A DNA stretch of 64,000 nt from Pseudomonas bijieensis (GTDB lineage: Bacteria > Pseudomonadota > Gammaproteobacteria > Pseudomonadales > Pseudomonadaceae), in the NCBI RefSeq assembly GCF_013347965.1, contig NZ_CP048810.1, positions 434,001-498,000 of the forward strand, given 5' to 3'. Below the pieces are notes generated by a model. It was not told the DNA's origin and made no database searches. It was given only the letters and a program-made list of their open reading frames with translations. The translations under genes were made by a program, and so were the position numbers. This document shows positions 8,198 to 16,370 of the stretch, one piece after another. Each line of letters begins with the position of its first letter. Within the stretch, counting starts at the first letter, position 1.

Positions 8198-8929
8198 TCA
8201 ACCGTAAAGCCCCATCTGGGCGAAAGATTTGTCAGTGGTCAGCGCGACAATTTCGGCCAGCGAATGCAGGAGCACCGGCACCAGCAGGCCACCGCTGACC
8301 ACTCTGGCGACGGCGAACACGCCTCCACAGGCGAAAATCAGCGCGACAGTTATCCAATTCCCGTATTGGATGTGCATGCCGGCGAAGACGGCTGAGGTGA
8401 CGATGATCGCGATCCATGTCCAGGCACGGCTGTTCTCGTAGGGAAACAGTCGCAACATGTAATGACGGAAAAACAGCTCTTCGGCGATGGGCGGCAGCAC
8501 GATCAGCGAGGCAACCTTGACCATGGCCTGCCAATTGTTGAGTCCGTCCAGAAGCTCGGCCATGAACACTTCTCGCGGCAGCCCCAGCACGAGGATGGCA
8601 ACCCCGAAAAGCAGGTAGGACCCAATGATGCCAAGCGCACCCCACTTGAGCGGTTTGCCTATGCAGTGACCACGCCATTGAGCACGCGCATCGGAGCGGT
8701 ACTGCCAGGCGAAGAGGGCGAGGAGAACGAGCGCGGTTATACCGGAGGTGGCGGTGAACGTCAGGTAGGCCTGCATGTCTGCGGGTACGAAAAGGACCTC
8801 GGGCACTGCTGCCAGGAAGACTATCAGGGTCGCAAGCACAAACATCCCGAGCCGGGGAAAGAAGCGGTAGGGCGATAAAGTGGCAGCGGGAGCAAACTCA
8901 GGGGCAGCACAAAGATTCGTCACAGTCAC
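8198..8929 (-). CDS. CPBP family intramembrane glutamic protease
   Basis: This is a 243-residue multi-pass membrane protein with the ABI/CAAX-protease motifs. PPIAEELFFRHYML carries motif 1 (EExxxR, about residues 144-149), AVFAGMHI carries the FxxxH motif (about 182), and a further conserved segment lies near GLLVPVLLHSLAE (about 215-227) with motif-3-like histidine. Family members cleave or modify membrane-associated peptides, but bacterial substrates are mostly unknown. It is a single gene, divergent from nothing obvious. Confidence 0.85.
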   Translation of the reverse strand: MTVTNLCAAPEFAPAATLSPYRFFPRLGMFVLATLIVFLAAVPEVLFVPADMQAYLTFTATSGITALVLLALFAWQYRSDARAQWRGHCIGKPLKWGALGIIGSYLLFGVAILVLGLPREVFMAELLDGLNNWQAMVKVASLIVLPPIAEELFFRHYMLRLFPYENSRAWTWIAIIVTSAVFAGMHIQYGNWITVALIFACGGVFAVARVVSGGLLVPVLLHSLAEIVALTTDKSFAQMGLYG

Positions 8930-9013
8930 TCCATGAGTGCAAGGAAAAAAGCATGATGCCAGTATTTTGAGGGCGTCAGGTACGAGTTCCCGCTGAGTTG
9001 ATGGCGGCGTGAT

Positions 9014-9784
9014 TCAATCCAGGCGGCGACATGAATAAGCGTGGGTCTGATAAGGGAACTCAATGTGCTTGCGCCCGCGTAGCGCCGGATGGTTTTGAAT
9101 CAAGGCCAGTAGTTGATCCGCTACCTGTTTTTTCCCTGCGTCAGGCAGCGCTGCGATGAAGCTCACCGACAGAAAGCGATCCAGGATGACCGCCTCGGGG
9201 CTGCCTGCGTGGGTGTAACTAAAACAGGTCAGTTCGGGCTCCGAGAAGTAACGTCCGTTGAAGGGGCGTCGCCAGTTTCCAGTATGAAAGCGTGGGGTAT
9301 CGCCTTCGAAGGGGGTGATGATTTTAGTGATGTCGGCCACCCAGTCCACTGACTCATCACGCACGTTCCAGATCAGGCCGAGTCGGCCGCCCGGTTTGAG
9401 TACTCGGTGAATCTCCTGGAGCGCGGTTTCATTCGCGAACCAGTGGAAAGCCTGGGCGCATACGAGCGCCTGCGCCGCCCCTGCCTCAAGGGGAATGGAT
9501 TCGGCCGTTCCTTCCAGAATCCTGGCGTTCGGTAAATGTTTGGCAAACTCGATTCGCATCGCCTCGACCGGTTCGATGGCGATGGTATTGATCGTCATTG
9601 AGTCCAGCAGGCGAGTGAACTTACCGGTACCGGCTCCTAGCTCAATGACTGTCGATCCTGGGCTGATTTGCAGTGTACTGCTGAGCCATGCCTGTATTTC
9701 GCTTGGGTAGTCTGGGCGACCTTGGGTATAGGTGCCGGCTTCTGCTGAGTATCCTATCTGAGCGGCCTTATGGATAACTGTCAT
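9014..9784 (-). CDS. Class I SAM-dependent methyltransferase
   Basis: The 256-residue protein has motif I VIELGAGTGKFTRLL (about 45-59), an acidic motif II region IAIEPVEAMR, and a UbiE/Methyltransf_11-like segment ALVCAQAFHWFANETALQEI followed by LKPGGRLGLIWN. The combination is typical of small-molecule methyltransferases, but the substrate cannot be read from the sequence. The N-terminal YTQGRPDYP motif is seen in yeast-CRG1-like/trans-aconitate-type methyltransferases. Confidence 0.85.
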   Translation of the reverse strand: MTVIHKAAQIGYSAEAGTYTQGRPDYPSEIQAWLSSTLQISPGSTVIELGAGTGKFTRLLDSMTINTIAIEPVEAMRIEFAKHLPNARILEGTAESIPLEAGAAQALVCAQAFHWFANETALQEIHRVLKPGGRLGLIWNVRDESVDWVADITKIITPFEGDTPRFHTGNWRRPFNGRYFSEPELTCFSYTHAGSPEAVILDRFLSVSFIAALPDAGKKQVADQLLALIQNHPALRGRKHIEFPYQTHAYSCRRLD

Positions 9785-9903
9785 CTTCAGCGACCCTTCG
9801 GGTGGATGGGGTAGATGGATTATGCGGTGTGTTCAGGTCGTCAGCTAGTTGATCCTTTTTTGGGCTTGGTCTCACGCGCTTGCGTTGGGGCAGATGGCTT
9901 GAC

Positions 9904-9945
9904 TCACCCACATGGGTTACAAATCAGTTCACGCACATAGGTAAC
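9904..9945. repeat. 17-bp direct repeat, possible IS-end remnant
   Basis: TCACCCACATGGGTTAC (9904-9920) and TCACGCACATAGGTAAC (9929-9945) match at 14 of 17 positions with a 25-bp period. Short tandem transposase-binding repeats of this sort occur at ends of some IS families. No transposase remains, so this is at most a solo end. Confidence 0.35.
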
Positions 9946-9957
9946 AGTTTTTAACTG

Positions 9958-10040
9958 GCAGGCTCGCTCTCACATGGATTTACGGGCGTTCACAGTCTCT
10001 GGACGCAACACAAAACCTGTGGGAGCGAGTTGCTCGCGAA
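9958..10040. repeat. Degenerate REP doublet
   Basis: A minus-oriented REP half (9958-9974) and a plus-oriented copy (10017-10040, GTGGGAGCGAGTTGCTCGCG) form an eroded inverted pair. Both carry mismatches relative to the better copies in the window. Confidence 0.6.
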
Positions 10041-10116
10041 GACGTCAGCACAGCCGATATCATCAGCCAACTGACCCTCCGTTACCGCAGCAATGGATAT
10101 ACACCAACCTACCTAC

Positions 10117-11361
10117 TCAAAGCTGCTTCGACCCCCCGCCAATCTGCCAGACATACGGCGGCTCCGTCCCATTGATTTCCCAATCACCAATAATGCGCTC
10201 CTTGTAGATCAACGGATTGTGCGAAGCCGCGGTGCGGGCGTTGCGCCAGTGGCGGTCGAGGGCCTTGCTGGTGCTGGTGGCCGAGGCGCCAAGGGCATTG
10301 AACAGGTCGCTGGTGGCGCGTAGTACCAGGTCGGAGATGACCACCTGGGCCTGGGCCGACTCCAGTTCGGCGGCGATGTTGGCGGTGTGTTCGGTCTCGG
10401 CGTTCTGACTGAAGCGGCTTTCATAGGCGCGCTGGGAGGCGCTCGCGGCTCGCAGGGCGGTGGCTTCGGCGGCATAGACCTGGGCCGAAGCCTTGCCGAT
10501 CACTTGCTGCACCTGCACGTCCTGGCTCACTGCGCTGGCATTGCCGGTGCTGAAAATCCGTGTGCGTTTGCGCACTTGCTCGGTGATGTCGTGGACCGCG
10601 GCGCGGCCGGCGCCGGTCAGCACGGCGAGCAAGACCAGTTGATAGAACGCAGTCTGGTATTTGAAACGGGTAGAGAAGTCGATGAGGTTTTCCGCCTCGA
10701 CCAGTGCATTCTCGAACAACGACGTCCCGCTGCCGGTGGTGCGTTGACCAAAGCCGTCCCAGTCATCGCTTTGCTTGACGCCTGGCTGGTGCACGCGCAC
10801 GGCGGCAATCACGTCGGCACCATTGTCGTCGCGCTGGGCATACACGTCGATCCAGTCGGCGAAGATACTGCCGGTGCTGTAGTACTTGGTGCCGTTGACG
10901 ACCCATTGATCGCCTTGCCGGGAAACCCGGGTAACCACTTCACCGATCTTCACGGCGCCGACTTCAGTCCAGGCATTGCCCACCAGTTCCCCCTCGACGA
11001 AGCGCTTGAACCATAGGTCCTGTGGACTGCTGGCGTGGGCATTGAGGCGGTCCTCGACAAATGCGAAGTGCCCGCGCAGGGCCTGGGGCAGGTTGGAATC
11101 GGCTTCGGCCAGCTCGATCAGCAGTTGCAACAGCTGTGGCAACGAGGCCCCGGCGCCGCCATATTCGACTGGTACGCGGATGGCACCAAAGCCTGCTTCC
11201 TTCAGCCATTTCACCTGTTCGAAGGGCAGGCTGCGTGTCTGCTCACGCTCCAAGGCGCCGGCCTGGATGCGCGCAAAGATCGGCCGAAAGCGTTCGGCCA
11301 GGGGCTCATAGTCGGTGCCGGTGGAAAGAATCGGTGGCAGGTGTTGTTGCTGTGCGGTCAT
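10117..11361 (-). CDS. Acyl-CoA-dehydrogenase-fold flavin monooxygenase (DszC/SfnB type)
   Basis: The 414-residue protein has the acyl-CoA dehydrogenase fold in its flavin-monooxygenase branch. There is an N-terminal helical domain, a central beta domain with WTEVGAVKIGEV and QWVVNGTKYYSTGSIFADW (about 120-160), and a C-terminal helical bundle ending near a flavin-contacting LDRHWRNARTAASHNPLIYK motif. Such enzymes use FMNH2 supplied by a reductase such as MsuE to oxidise organosulfur compounds. The frame runs on to 11586, but the ATG at 11361 (MTAQQQHLPP) fits the family start. It is divergent from msuE-sfnG across a region with sigma-54 elements, supporting a role in sulfur scavenging. The exact substrate is not known. 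Confidence 0.85.
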   Translation of the reverse strand: MTAQQQHLPPILSTGTDYEPLAERFRPIFARIQAGALEREQTRSLPFEQVKWLKEAGFGAIRVPVEYGGAGASLPQLLQLLIELAEADSNLPQALRGHFAFVEDRLNAHASSPQDLWFKRFVEGELVGNAWTEVGAVKIGEVVTRVSRQGDQWVVNGTKYYSTGSIFADWIDVYAQRDDNGADVIAAVRVHQPGVKQSDDWDGFGQRTTGSGTSLFENALVEAENLIDFSTRFKYQTAFYQLVLLAVLTGAGRAAVHDITEQVRKRTRIFSTGNASAVSQDVQVQQVIGKASAQVYAAEATALRAASASQRAYESRFSQNAETEHTANIAAELESAQAQVVISDLVLRATSDLFNALGASATSTSKALDRHWRNARTAASHNPLIYKERIIGDWEINGTEPPYVWQIGGGSKQL

Positions 11362-11426
11362 GGCGATGTTCCTTCTTACTGACGAGTAGGCGGGCAGGGG
11401 AGAAACCTGCCGTTGCCAGTGGCCAT

Positions 11427-11442
11427 TGCACAGTCCATGCCC
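11427..11442 (-). promoter_or_regulatory. Possible sigma-54 promoter for the divergent monooxygenase gene
   Basis: On the minus strand the sequence reads GGGCATGGACTGTGCA. The invariant GG and GC are spaced as in a -24/-12 promoter, with three mismatches elsewhere from TGGCACRNNNNTTGCW. It lies about 65 bp upstream of the ATG at 11361. It is weaker than the msuE promoter, so confidence is modest. Confidence 0.4.
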
Positions 11443-11517
11443 GAGGCCAAACGCCCGTGAATACGGGGCTTGAACTGGGTTCATCAACGAAAGAGCTGCC
11501 CTTGCTGCGGACAATCT

Positions 11518-11552
11518 GTTGCGCAACTGTGTGCCGGGCAACAGTTGTTGCC
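11518..11552. promoter_or_regulatory. Candidate SfnR enhancer sites
   Basis: Two dyads lie together: GTTGCGCAAC (11518-11527, perfect palindrome) and GGCAACAGTTGTTGCC (11537-11552, perfect 7-bp arms with a 2-bp spacer). They share GTTGC/GCAAC half-sites and sit about 120-155 bp upstream of the msuE -24 element, the usual distance for an enhancer-binding protein. SfnR is encoded at the end of the same island. Binding is inferred, not demonstrated. Confidence 0.5.
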
Positions 11553-11641
11553 ACGAACCTCGACGCAGCGGATGTTCGCCAGCCAACAGTGGATCAACAG
11601 CTTGTCCGTCGAGCGACAGCGAAGTGATTGGGCTGTTCTTC

Positions 11642-11654
11642 TAATTAATTGATT
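11642..11654 (-). promoter_or_regulatory. IHF-binding consensus
   Basis: TAATTAATTGATT is an exact match to the complement of the IHF consensus WATCAANNNNTTR. It lies between the candidate enhancer dyads and the -24/-12 promoter in an A+T-rich stretch, the standard place for IHF to bend DNA at sigma-54 promoters. Confidence 0.55.
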
Positions 11655-11672
11655 ATTAAGGAAATATCTAGA

Positions 11673-11688
11673 TGGCACGGTTGCTGCT
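11673..11688 (+). promoter_or_regulatory. Sigma-54 promoter of the msuE-sfnG operon
   Basis: TGGCACGGTTGCTGCT matches the -24/-12 consensus TGGCACRNNNNTTGCW at all but one specified position (C for T before TGC). The GG/GC spacing is correct. It lies 50 bp upstream of the msuE start. SfnR-dependent, sigma-54-dependent expression of sfnFG is known in P. putida. Confidence 0.75.
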
Positions 11689-11738
11689 CTATCCCTTGTG
11701 CAGACGCTGAGGTGGCGTCTCCAGGCATGGGGTAAGCG

Positions 11739-12302
11739 ATGAGCAAGCAATTCAAAGTGGTGGCGGTGTCAGGCAGCGTGCAGCACCCGTCACGCACACT
11801 GGTCCTGCTCCAGGCGTTGGTGGAGCGGCTCGGGCAGCAACTGCCGATCGAGCTGCGCTTGATCGAGCTGGCCAAGGTCGGTCCACAGTTCGCCGGGGTG
11901 TTGCGTCGCGAGGCGTTGCCGGCTGCCGTGCAGGATGATTTGCAGGCCATTGAATCGGCCGATTTGCTGATTGCCGCCAGCCCTGTCTATCGGGCCTCGT
12001 ACACCGGCCTGTTCAAGCATCTGTTCGATTTCGTTCATCACGAAGCCCTCAAGAACGTGCCGGTGCTGTTGGCCGCGACGGGGGGCTCGGATCGCCATGC
12101 CTTGATCATCGATCACCAGTTGCGGCCGCTGTTTGGCTTTTTCCAGGCCCTCAGCCTGCCGGTGGGGGTCTATGCCAGCGAAACCGATTTCACTCACTAC
12201 CGGATCTCCAGCCCACAGGTGCTGGAGCGTATCGAGCGCGCCGTCGAGTCGGCGTTGCTAAGCCTGGTCCCGAGCGCCCGACGCGACGCCAGCGCCGCTT
12301 GA
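11739..12302 (+). CDS. msuE: NADH-dependent FMN reductase (MsuE/SfnF type)
   Basis: The 187-residue flavodoxin-fold protein opens FKVVAVSGSVQHPSRTLVLLQAL, the flavin phosphate-binding loop of the NADPH-dependent FMN reductase family. It has the conserved ADLLIAASPVYRASYTGLFKHLFD block around 70-93 and TGGSDRHAL near 110. It supplies FMNH2 to two-component monooxygenases, here most likely SfnG 39 bp downstream and perhaps the divergent DszC-like enzyme. The similarity to P. aeruginosa MsuE is strong by eye. In P. putida the equivalent gene beside sfnG is called sfnF. It is the first gene behind the sigma-54 promoter. Confidence 0.85.
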   Translation: MSKQFKVVAVSGSVQHPSRTLVLLQALVERLGQQLPIELRLIELAKVGPQFAGVLRREALPAAVQDDLQAIESADLLIAASPVYRASYTGLFKHLFDFVHHEALKNVPVLLAATGGSDRHALIIDHQLRPLFGFFQALSLPVGVYASETDFTHYRISSPQVLERIERAVESALLSLVPSARRDASAA

Positions 12303-12341
12303 CCAATTTCTTCTTTCAAAACGAGCCGTGGAGTACATGCA

Positions 12342-13439
12342 ATGAGCCAGGACACGATCAAATTTGCCTACTGGGTGCCCAACGTCAGCGGCGGGCTGGT
12401 GGTCAGCAAAATCGAGCAGCGCACCGACTGGGGCATCGACTACAACCGCAAGCTGGCCCAGATCGCTGAAGCGGCCGGTTTCGACTACGCCTTGTCCCAG
12501 GTACGCTTTACCGCCGGTTACGGCGCCGAATACCAGCATGAGTCCGTGGCGTTCAGTCATGCCTTGCTGGCCGCCACCACGCGGCTGAAAGTCATTGCGG
12601 CGGTGTTGCCGGGACCATGGACGCCGTCGGTGTTGGCCAAGCAGATCGCAACCATCGATCAGCTGACCGGCGGCCGGGTCGCGGTCAACATCGTTTCGGG
12701 CTGGTTCAAGGGCGAGTTCACGGCCATTGGCGAGCCGTGGCTGGAGCACGATGAGCGCTATCGCCGTTCCGAAGAGTTCATCACCGCGCTCAAGGGTATC
12801 TGGACCACCGACAACTTTACCTTTCGCGGTGACTTCTACCGCTTCCATGACTACACCCTCAAGCCAAAGCCGTTGCAGCAGCACCCGGAAATCTTCCAGG
12901 GCGGTAGCTCACGTGCCGCCCGGGACATGGCAGCCCGTGTCTCCGACTGGTATTTCACCAATGGCAATACCGTTGAAGGGATCAAGGCCCAGGTCGACGA
13001 CATCCAGGCCAAGGCCGCGGCCAATAACCACAAGGTCAAGGTCGGAGTGAACGCGTTCGTCATCGCCCGCGACACCGAAGAGGAGGCGCGTGCGGTCCTT
13101 GCCCAGATCATCGACCAGGCCGACCCCGAAGCGGTCAATGCCTTCGGCGATGCGGCGAAACAAGCCGGCAAGTCCAGCCCGGAAGGTGAAGGCAACTGGG
13201 CCAAGTCCAGCTTCGAGGACCTGGTGCAGTACAACGACGGCTTCAAGACCAACCTGATCGGCACGCCGCAGCAGATCGCCGAACGCATCGTCGCGCTCAA
13301 GGCCGTGGGGGTTGATCTGGTGCTCGCAGGTTTCCTGCATTTTCAGGAAGAAGTCGAGTATTTCGGCCGCAAGGTCCTGCCGCTGGTGCGTGAGCTGGAG
13401 CAGCGCAAAGCGGCAGCCAAAACGGCGGCAGTCGCTTAG
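12342..13439 (+). CDS. sfnG: Dimethyl sulfone monooxygenase SfnG
   Basis: The 365-residue protein is a bacterial-luciferase-family, FMNH2-dependent monooxygenase. The N-terminal FAYWVPNVSGGLVVSKIEQR, the LPGPWTPSVLAKQIATIDQL block and the loop NIVSGWFKGEF (about 117-127) are typical of the SsuD/SfnG branch. SfnG converts dimethyl sulfone to methanesulfinate in dimethyl sulfide degradation. FMNH2 would come from the reductase encoded just upstream. The next gene follows after only 14 bp, consistent with one long transcript. Identification as SfnG rather than another alkanesulfonate monooxygenase rests on overall resemblance and on the sfnR neighbour. Confidence 0.87.
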   Translation: MSQDTIKFAYWVPNVSGGLVVSKIEQRTDWGIDYNRKLAQIAEAAGFDYALSQVRFTAGYGAEYQHESVAFSHALLAATTRLKVIAAVLPGPWTPSVLAKQIATIDQLTGGRVAVNIVSGWFKGEFTAIGEPWLEHDERYRRSEEFITALKGIWTTDNFTFRGDFYRFHDYTLKPKPLQQHPEIFQGGSSRAARDMAARVSDWYFTNGNTVEGIKAQVDDIQAKAAANNHKVKVGVNAFVIARDTEEEARAVLAQIIDQADPEAVNAFGDAAKQAGKSSPEGEGNWAKSSFEDLVQYNDGFKTNLIGTPQQIAERIVALKAVGVDLVLAGFLHFQEEVEYFGRKVLPLVRELEQRKAAAKTAAVA

Positions 13440-13453
13440 GCGCGGGAGGCAGC

Positions 13454-14614
13454 ATGGGCACCTTCACCGACACCGCCGTTGCGCTACCAGCCAGCTTGCC
13501 CCAGTGGCTGCAACAACAGGCGCAGCGGCATGGCGCGGATGTCGCGCTGCGCCACAAGCACCTGGGTGTCTGGCAGGAGTGGACCTGGGGGCTCGTGGCC
13601 GACGAGGTGCGCCGTTTGGCGAGCGCCCTGCAAGCCCGCGGTTTTTCCACGGGGGCGAGCCTGACGATCATCAGCCGACCCAGGCCGCAGGCATTGCTTG
13701 CGGCATTGGCTGCGCAGTGGCTGGGTGGCGTGGCGAGCCTGTTCGACCCGTTGGAGGCACGGGCCGAACAGGTGCAACTGCTCGGCACATTGCAGCCGGA
13801 TTTCGTTCTGGTCGAGGGCTTGGAAGAAATGCTGCGTCTGCGTGCGGCGCAGGTGAACCCGAGCGTGCTGGTTTACCTCGACAAGCGTGGCTTGTCGGAT
13901 TCGATGCCATTGGCGCAAGCGCTGGATTACGCCGCGTTGGTTGCCGAGCGGCCCACCGACGAACTGGCACCGCAAGGGCAAGTGCTGCAAACAGCGTTTG
14001 TCTTTTATCGCGGGGCGGGGCAGGCAATTGAAGAGCAGCGCGTCAGCCACGCCGAGCTGCTGCAGGAGGGCCAGCGGTTGGTGACGCGTGAAGGCCTGGG
14101 ACGGCAAGAAGAGGCATTGGCCGCACGGGCGTTCGCCTCGGGCGGACAAGCCCGCTATTTGCTGGCGCCGTGGTTGATCGCCGGTTTTCGCCTGAACTTT
14201 CCGGAGAATCTGGCGACCCGTGATCGCGACCGCCGCGAGCTGGGCCCGACATTGGTAGCCGGGACGCGTGAAACCTACGAGCGCTTGTACCGTTATGCGT
14301 TGGAGCGTTTGCCGGAGTCGGGCAGTTGGTCGCGCCGGCTGGTGGATTGGGCGTTGGCGGCCCAGCCGGGGCTCCTGCAAAGGCAACTGGGTAACTGGCT
14401 GGTTCGTCGGCCCTTGCGTGATGTGCTGGGTTTTTCCCGGACCCATGCACCGCTGCTGGTGGGGGATGCCTTGCCGCCCGAGACCCAGGCGTTTTTCCAG
14501 GCGTTGGGTATCCGGGTTCGCCAGTGGGGCGATACAGCCCACTGGGAAGCGCCGACGAACCTTGTGAAGCAAATCAACCCTGACTGGACCGGGCTCCAGT
14601 CGCAACCGGCCTGA
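13454..14614 (+). CDS. Degenerate, short acyl-CoA-synthetase-like (AMP-binding) protein
   Basis: The 386-residue product begins like the N-terminal domain of a long-chain acyl-CoA synthetase (LPQWLQQQAQRHGADVALR, then WQEWTWGLVADEVRRLASAL). The usual phosphate-binding YTSGTTGxPKG loop is absent, its place being taken by FVFYRGAGQAIEEQRVSHAELL. There is also no recognisable C-terminal lid, and the family is normally about 550-650 residues. Adenylation activity is therefore doubtful. A GGGAGG site precedes the ATG and the frame is clean, so it is an intact gene, not a fresh pseudogene. It sits between sfnG and the ABC importer genes. Confidence 0.7.
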   Translation: MGTFTDTAVALPASLPQWLQQQAQRHGADVALRHKHLGVWQEWTWGLVADEVRRLASALQARGFSTGASLTIISRPRPQALLAALAAQWLGGVASLFDPLEARAEQVQLLGTLQPDFVLVEGLEEMLRLRAAQVNPSVLVYLDKRGLSDSMPLAQALDYAALVAERPTDELAPQGQVLQTAFVFYRGAGQAIEEQRVSHAELLQEGQRLVTREGLGRQEEALAARAFASGGQARYLLAPWLIAGFRLNFPENLATRDRDRRELGPTLVAGTRETYERLYRYALERLPESGSWSRRLVDWALAAQPGLLQRQLGNWLVRRPLRDVLGFSRTHAPLLVGDALPPETQAFFQALGIRVRQWGDTAHWEAPTNLVKQINPDWTGLQSQPA

Positions 14615-14627
14615 GAGGAAACACCCC

Positions 14628-15410
14628 ATGACGCAGACGGCCGCCACGCATTTGCTGGAGCTGGAACATATTTCACTGTCATTCAAAGGCGTCAAGGCGG
14701 TCACGGACATCAGCTTTCGCGTTGCCACTGGTGAGATCTGCGCCTTGATCGGCCCCAACGGTGCCGGCAAGAGTTCGCTGCTCAATGTCATCAGCGGTGT
14801 GTACCACGCCCAGGACGGACGCATCCGTTTCGATCGACAGGAGCGGCGCCGGATGCGCCCCCACGATGTGGCGGTACGCGGCATCGCCCGGACATTCCAG
14901 AACATTGCGCTGTTCAAAGGCATGAGCGTGCTCGACAACGTGCTCACCGGACGCAACCTCAAGCGTCGCAGCAGCTGGGTCGAGCAAGCGCTGCGCATCG
15001 GTCGCGCCCGGGCCGAGGATGATATCCAGCGCGAAGCGGCTGAACGCGTCATCGCGTTCCTGCACTTGCAGCCCTGGCGCGATGCGGTGGTGGGTACGTT
15101 GCCCTATGGCTTGCAGAAACGGGTCGAGTTGGGCCGGGCGCTGGCGGCGGAGCCTCGGCTGTTGTTGCTGGACGAGCCCATGGCTGGGATGAACGCCGAC
15201 GAGAAACAGCAGATGAGTCGCTTCATCGTCGATATCAATCGAGAACTGGGCACCACCGTGGTGTTGATCGAACACGACATCGGGGTGGTCATGGACATCA
15301 GCGATCACGTGGTGGTGCTCGATTACGGTCGCAAGATCGGCGACGGCTCGCCCGAAGACGTACGGCAGAACCCCGAGGTCATTTCGGCCTACCTGGGCAC
15401 TCGCCACTGA
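14628..15410 (+). CDS. Branched-chain-amino-acid-type ABC importer ATPase (LivG-like)
   Basis: The 260-residue ATPase has Walker A GPNGAGKSS (about 42-50), the variant signature LPYGLQKRVELGRALA, Walker [14 protein letters not shown] and switch LIEHDIGVVMD. The C-terminal VVLDYGRKIGDGSPEDVRQNPEVISAYLG is typical of LivG proteins. It would energise import through the two permeases encoded downstream. Gene order suggests a substrate linked to organosulfur use rather than leucine. No second ATPase (LivF) is encoded in this operon, which is unusual, since Liv-type importers normally use a LivG/LivF pair. Confidence 0.87.
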   Translation: MTQTAATHLLELEHISLSFKGVKAVTDISFRVATGEICALIGPNGAGKSSLLNVISGVYHAQDGRIRFDRQERRRMRPHDVAVRGIARTFQNIALFKGMSVLDNVLTGRNLKRRSSWVEQALRIGRARAEDDIQREAAERVIAFLHLQPWRDAVVGTLPYGLQKRVELGRALAAEPRLLLLDEPMAGMNADEKQQMSRFIVDINRELGTTVVLIEHDIGVVMDISDHVVVLDYGRKIGDGSPEDVRQNPEVISAYLGTRH

Positions 15411-15477
15411 CACCTGACATTCGACGCCTTCCCGCCAGGGAGGGCAGGCAAGTTGCGCCCGCAGAACAGGAACAGCT

Positions 15478-16359
15478 ATGGAATTTTTCTTTGAAGTATT
15501 GATTGGCGGGTTGTTGGCGGGGGTGATGTATGCCCTGGTGGCCATCGGTTTTGTACTGATCTACAAGGCCTCCGGTGTGTTCAATTTCGCCCAGGGCGCG
15601 ATGGTGCTGTTCTCGGCGCTGACTTTCGTCAGCCTGTTGGAACGCGGTGTGCCGTTCTGGCTGGCGTTCGTCATCAGCCTGGCGGCCATGGTGCTGATCG
15701 CCGTGGCGGTGGAACGCGTGGTGCTGCGCCCGTTGGTCAACCGCTCGCCGATCACGCTGTTCATGGCCACCCTCGGGCTGTCCTACGTCATCGAAGGCTT
15801 CGCCCAGGCACTGTGGGGCACCCAGGTGCACGGGCTGGAACTGGGCATCAGCGACGAACCGCTGGAACTGGGCGGGATGTTGTTGTCGCAGTTCGACATT
15901 TTTGCCGCGCTGACGGCGGCGTTCCTGGTGTTGCTGTTGTCCTGGCTGTTCAACAAGACTCGGCTCGGGCTGTCGTTGCGGGCGGTGGCCGATGATCCAT
16001 TGGCAGCGCTGGCCGTGGGCATTCGCTTGCAACGGGTCTGGGTGGTGGTCTGGGCGGTGGCGGGGTTTGTCGGGCTGGTCGCCGGCCTGCTCTGGGGCGC
16101 TCGCCTGGGCGTGCAGTTCTCGCTCTCGCTGGTGGTGCTCAAGGCCTTGCCAGTGTTGATCATCGGCGGCTTCACCTCCATCAGCGGCGCGATTGTCGGC
16201 GGCTTGATCATTGGTGCGTCGGAGAAGCTGGCGGAGGTTTACCTCGGGCCCTTCATCGGCAGTGGCATCGAGAACTGGTTTCCCTACGTGCTGGCGCTGC
16301 TGTTTCTGCTGGTGCGTCCGGCGGGGTTGTTTGGCGAACGGGCGATCGAACGGGTTTAG
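15478..16359 (+). CDS. ABC importer permease, LivH-like
   Basis: The protein of 293 residues has eight or so hydrophobic helices and the LivH hallmarks. GLLAGVMYALVAIGFVLIYKASGVFNFAQGAMV lies at the N-terminus and KALPVLIIGGFTSISGAIVGGLIIG near residues 222-246, the latter being the coupling region. It pairs with the LivM-like permease. It follows the ATPase gene after 67 bp. Confidence 0.88.
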   Translation: MEFFFEVLIGGLLAGVMYALVAIGFVLIYKASGVFNFAQGAMVLFSALTFVSLLERGVPFWLAFVISLAAMVLIAVAVERVVLRPLVNRSPITLFMATLGLSYVIEGFAQALWGTQVHGLELGISDEPLELGGMLLSQFDIFAALTAAFLVLLLSWLFNKTRLGLSLRAVADDPLAALAVGIRLQRVWVVVWAVAGFVGLVAGLLWGARLGVQFSLSLVVLKALPVLIIGGFTSISGAIVGGLIIGASEKLAEVYLGPFIGSGIENWFPYVLALLFLLVRPAGLFGERAIERV

Positions 16360-16370
16360 GGGAGCGCATC

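Larger units (their letters stand above)
9785..10116. other. Intergenic region with degenerate repeats
   Basis: I see no credible gene in these 332 bp between the methyltransferase start and the monooxygenase stop. It contains a 17-bp direct repeat (9904-9945) and a decayed REP doublet (9958-9974 and 10017-10040). The rest is unremarkable. Confidence 0.6.

Noticed and set aside
13484..15052. 522-residue minus-strand frame over the ligase-like gene and the ATPase
   Set aside because: Antisense shadow of the sulfur operon, with no domain visible.
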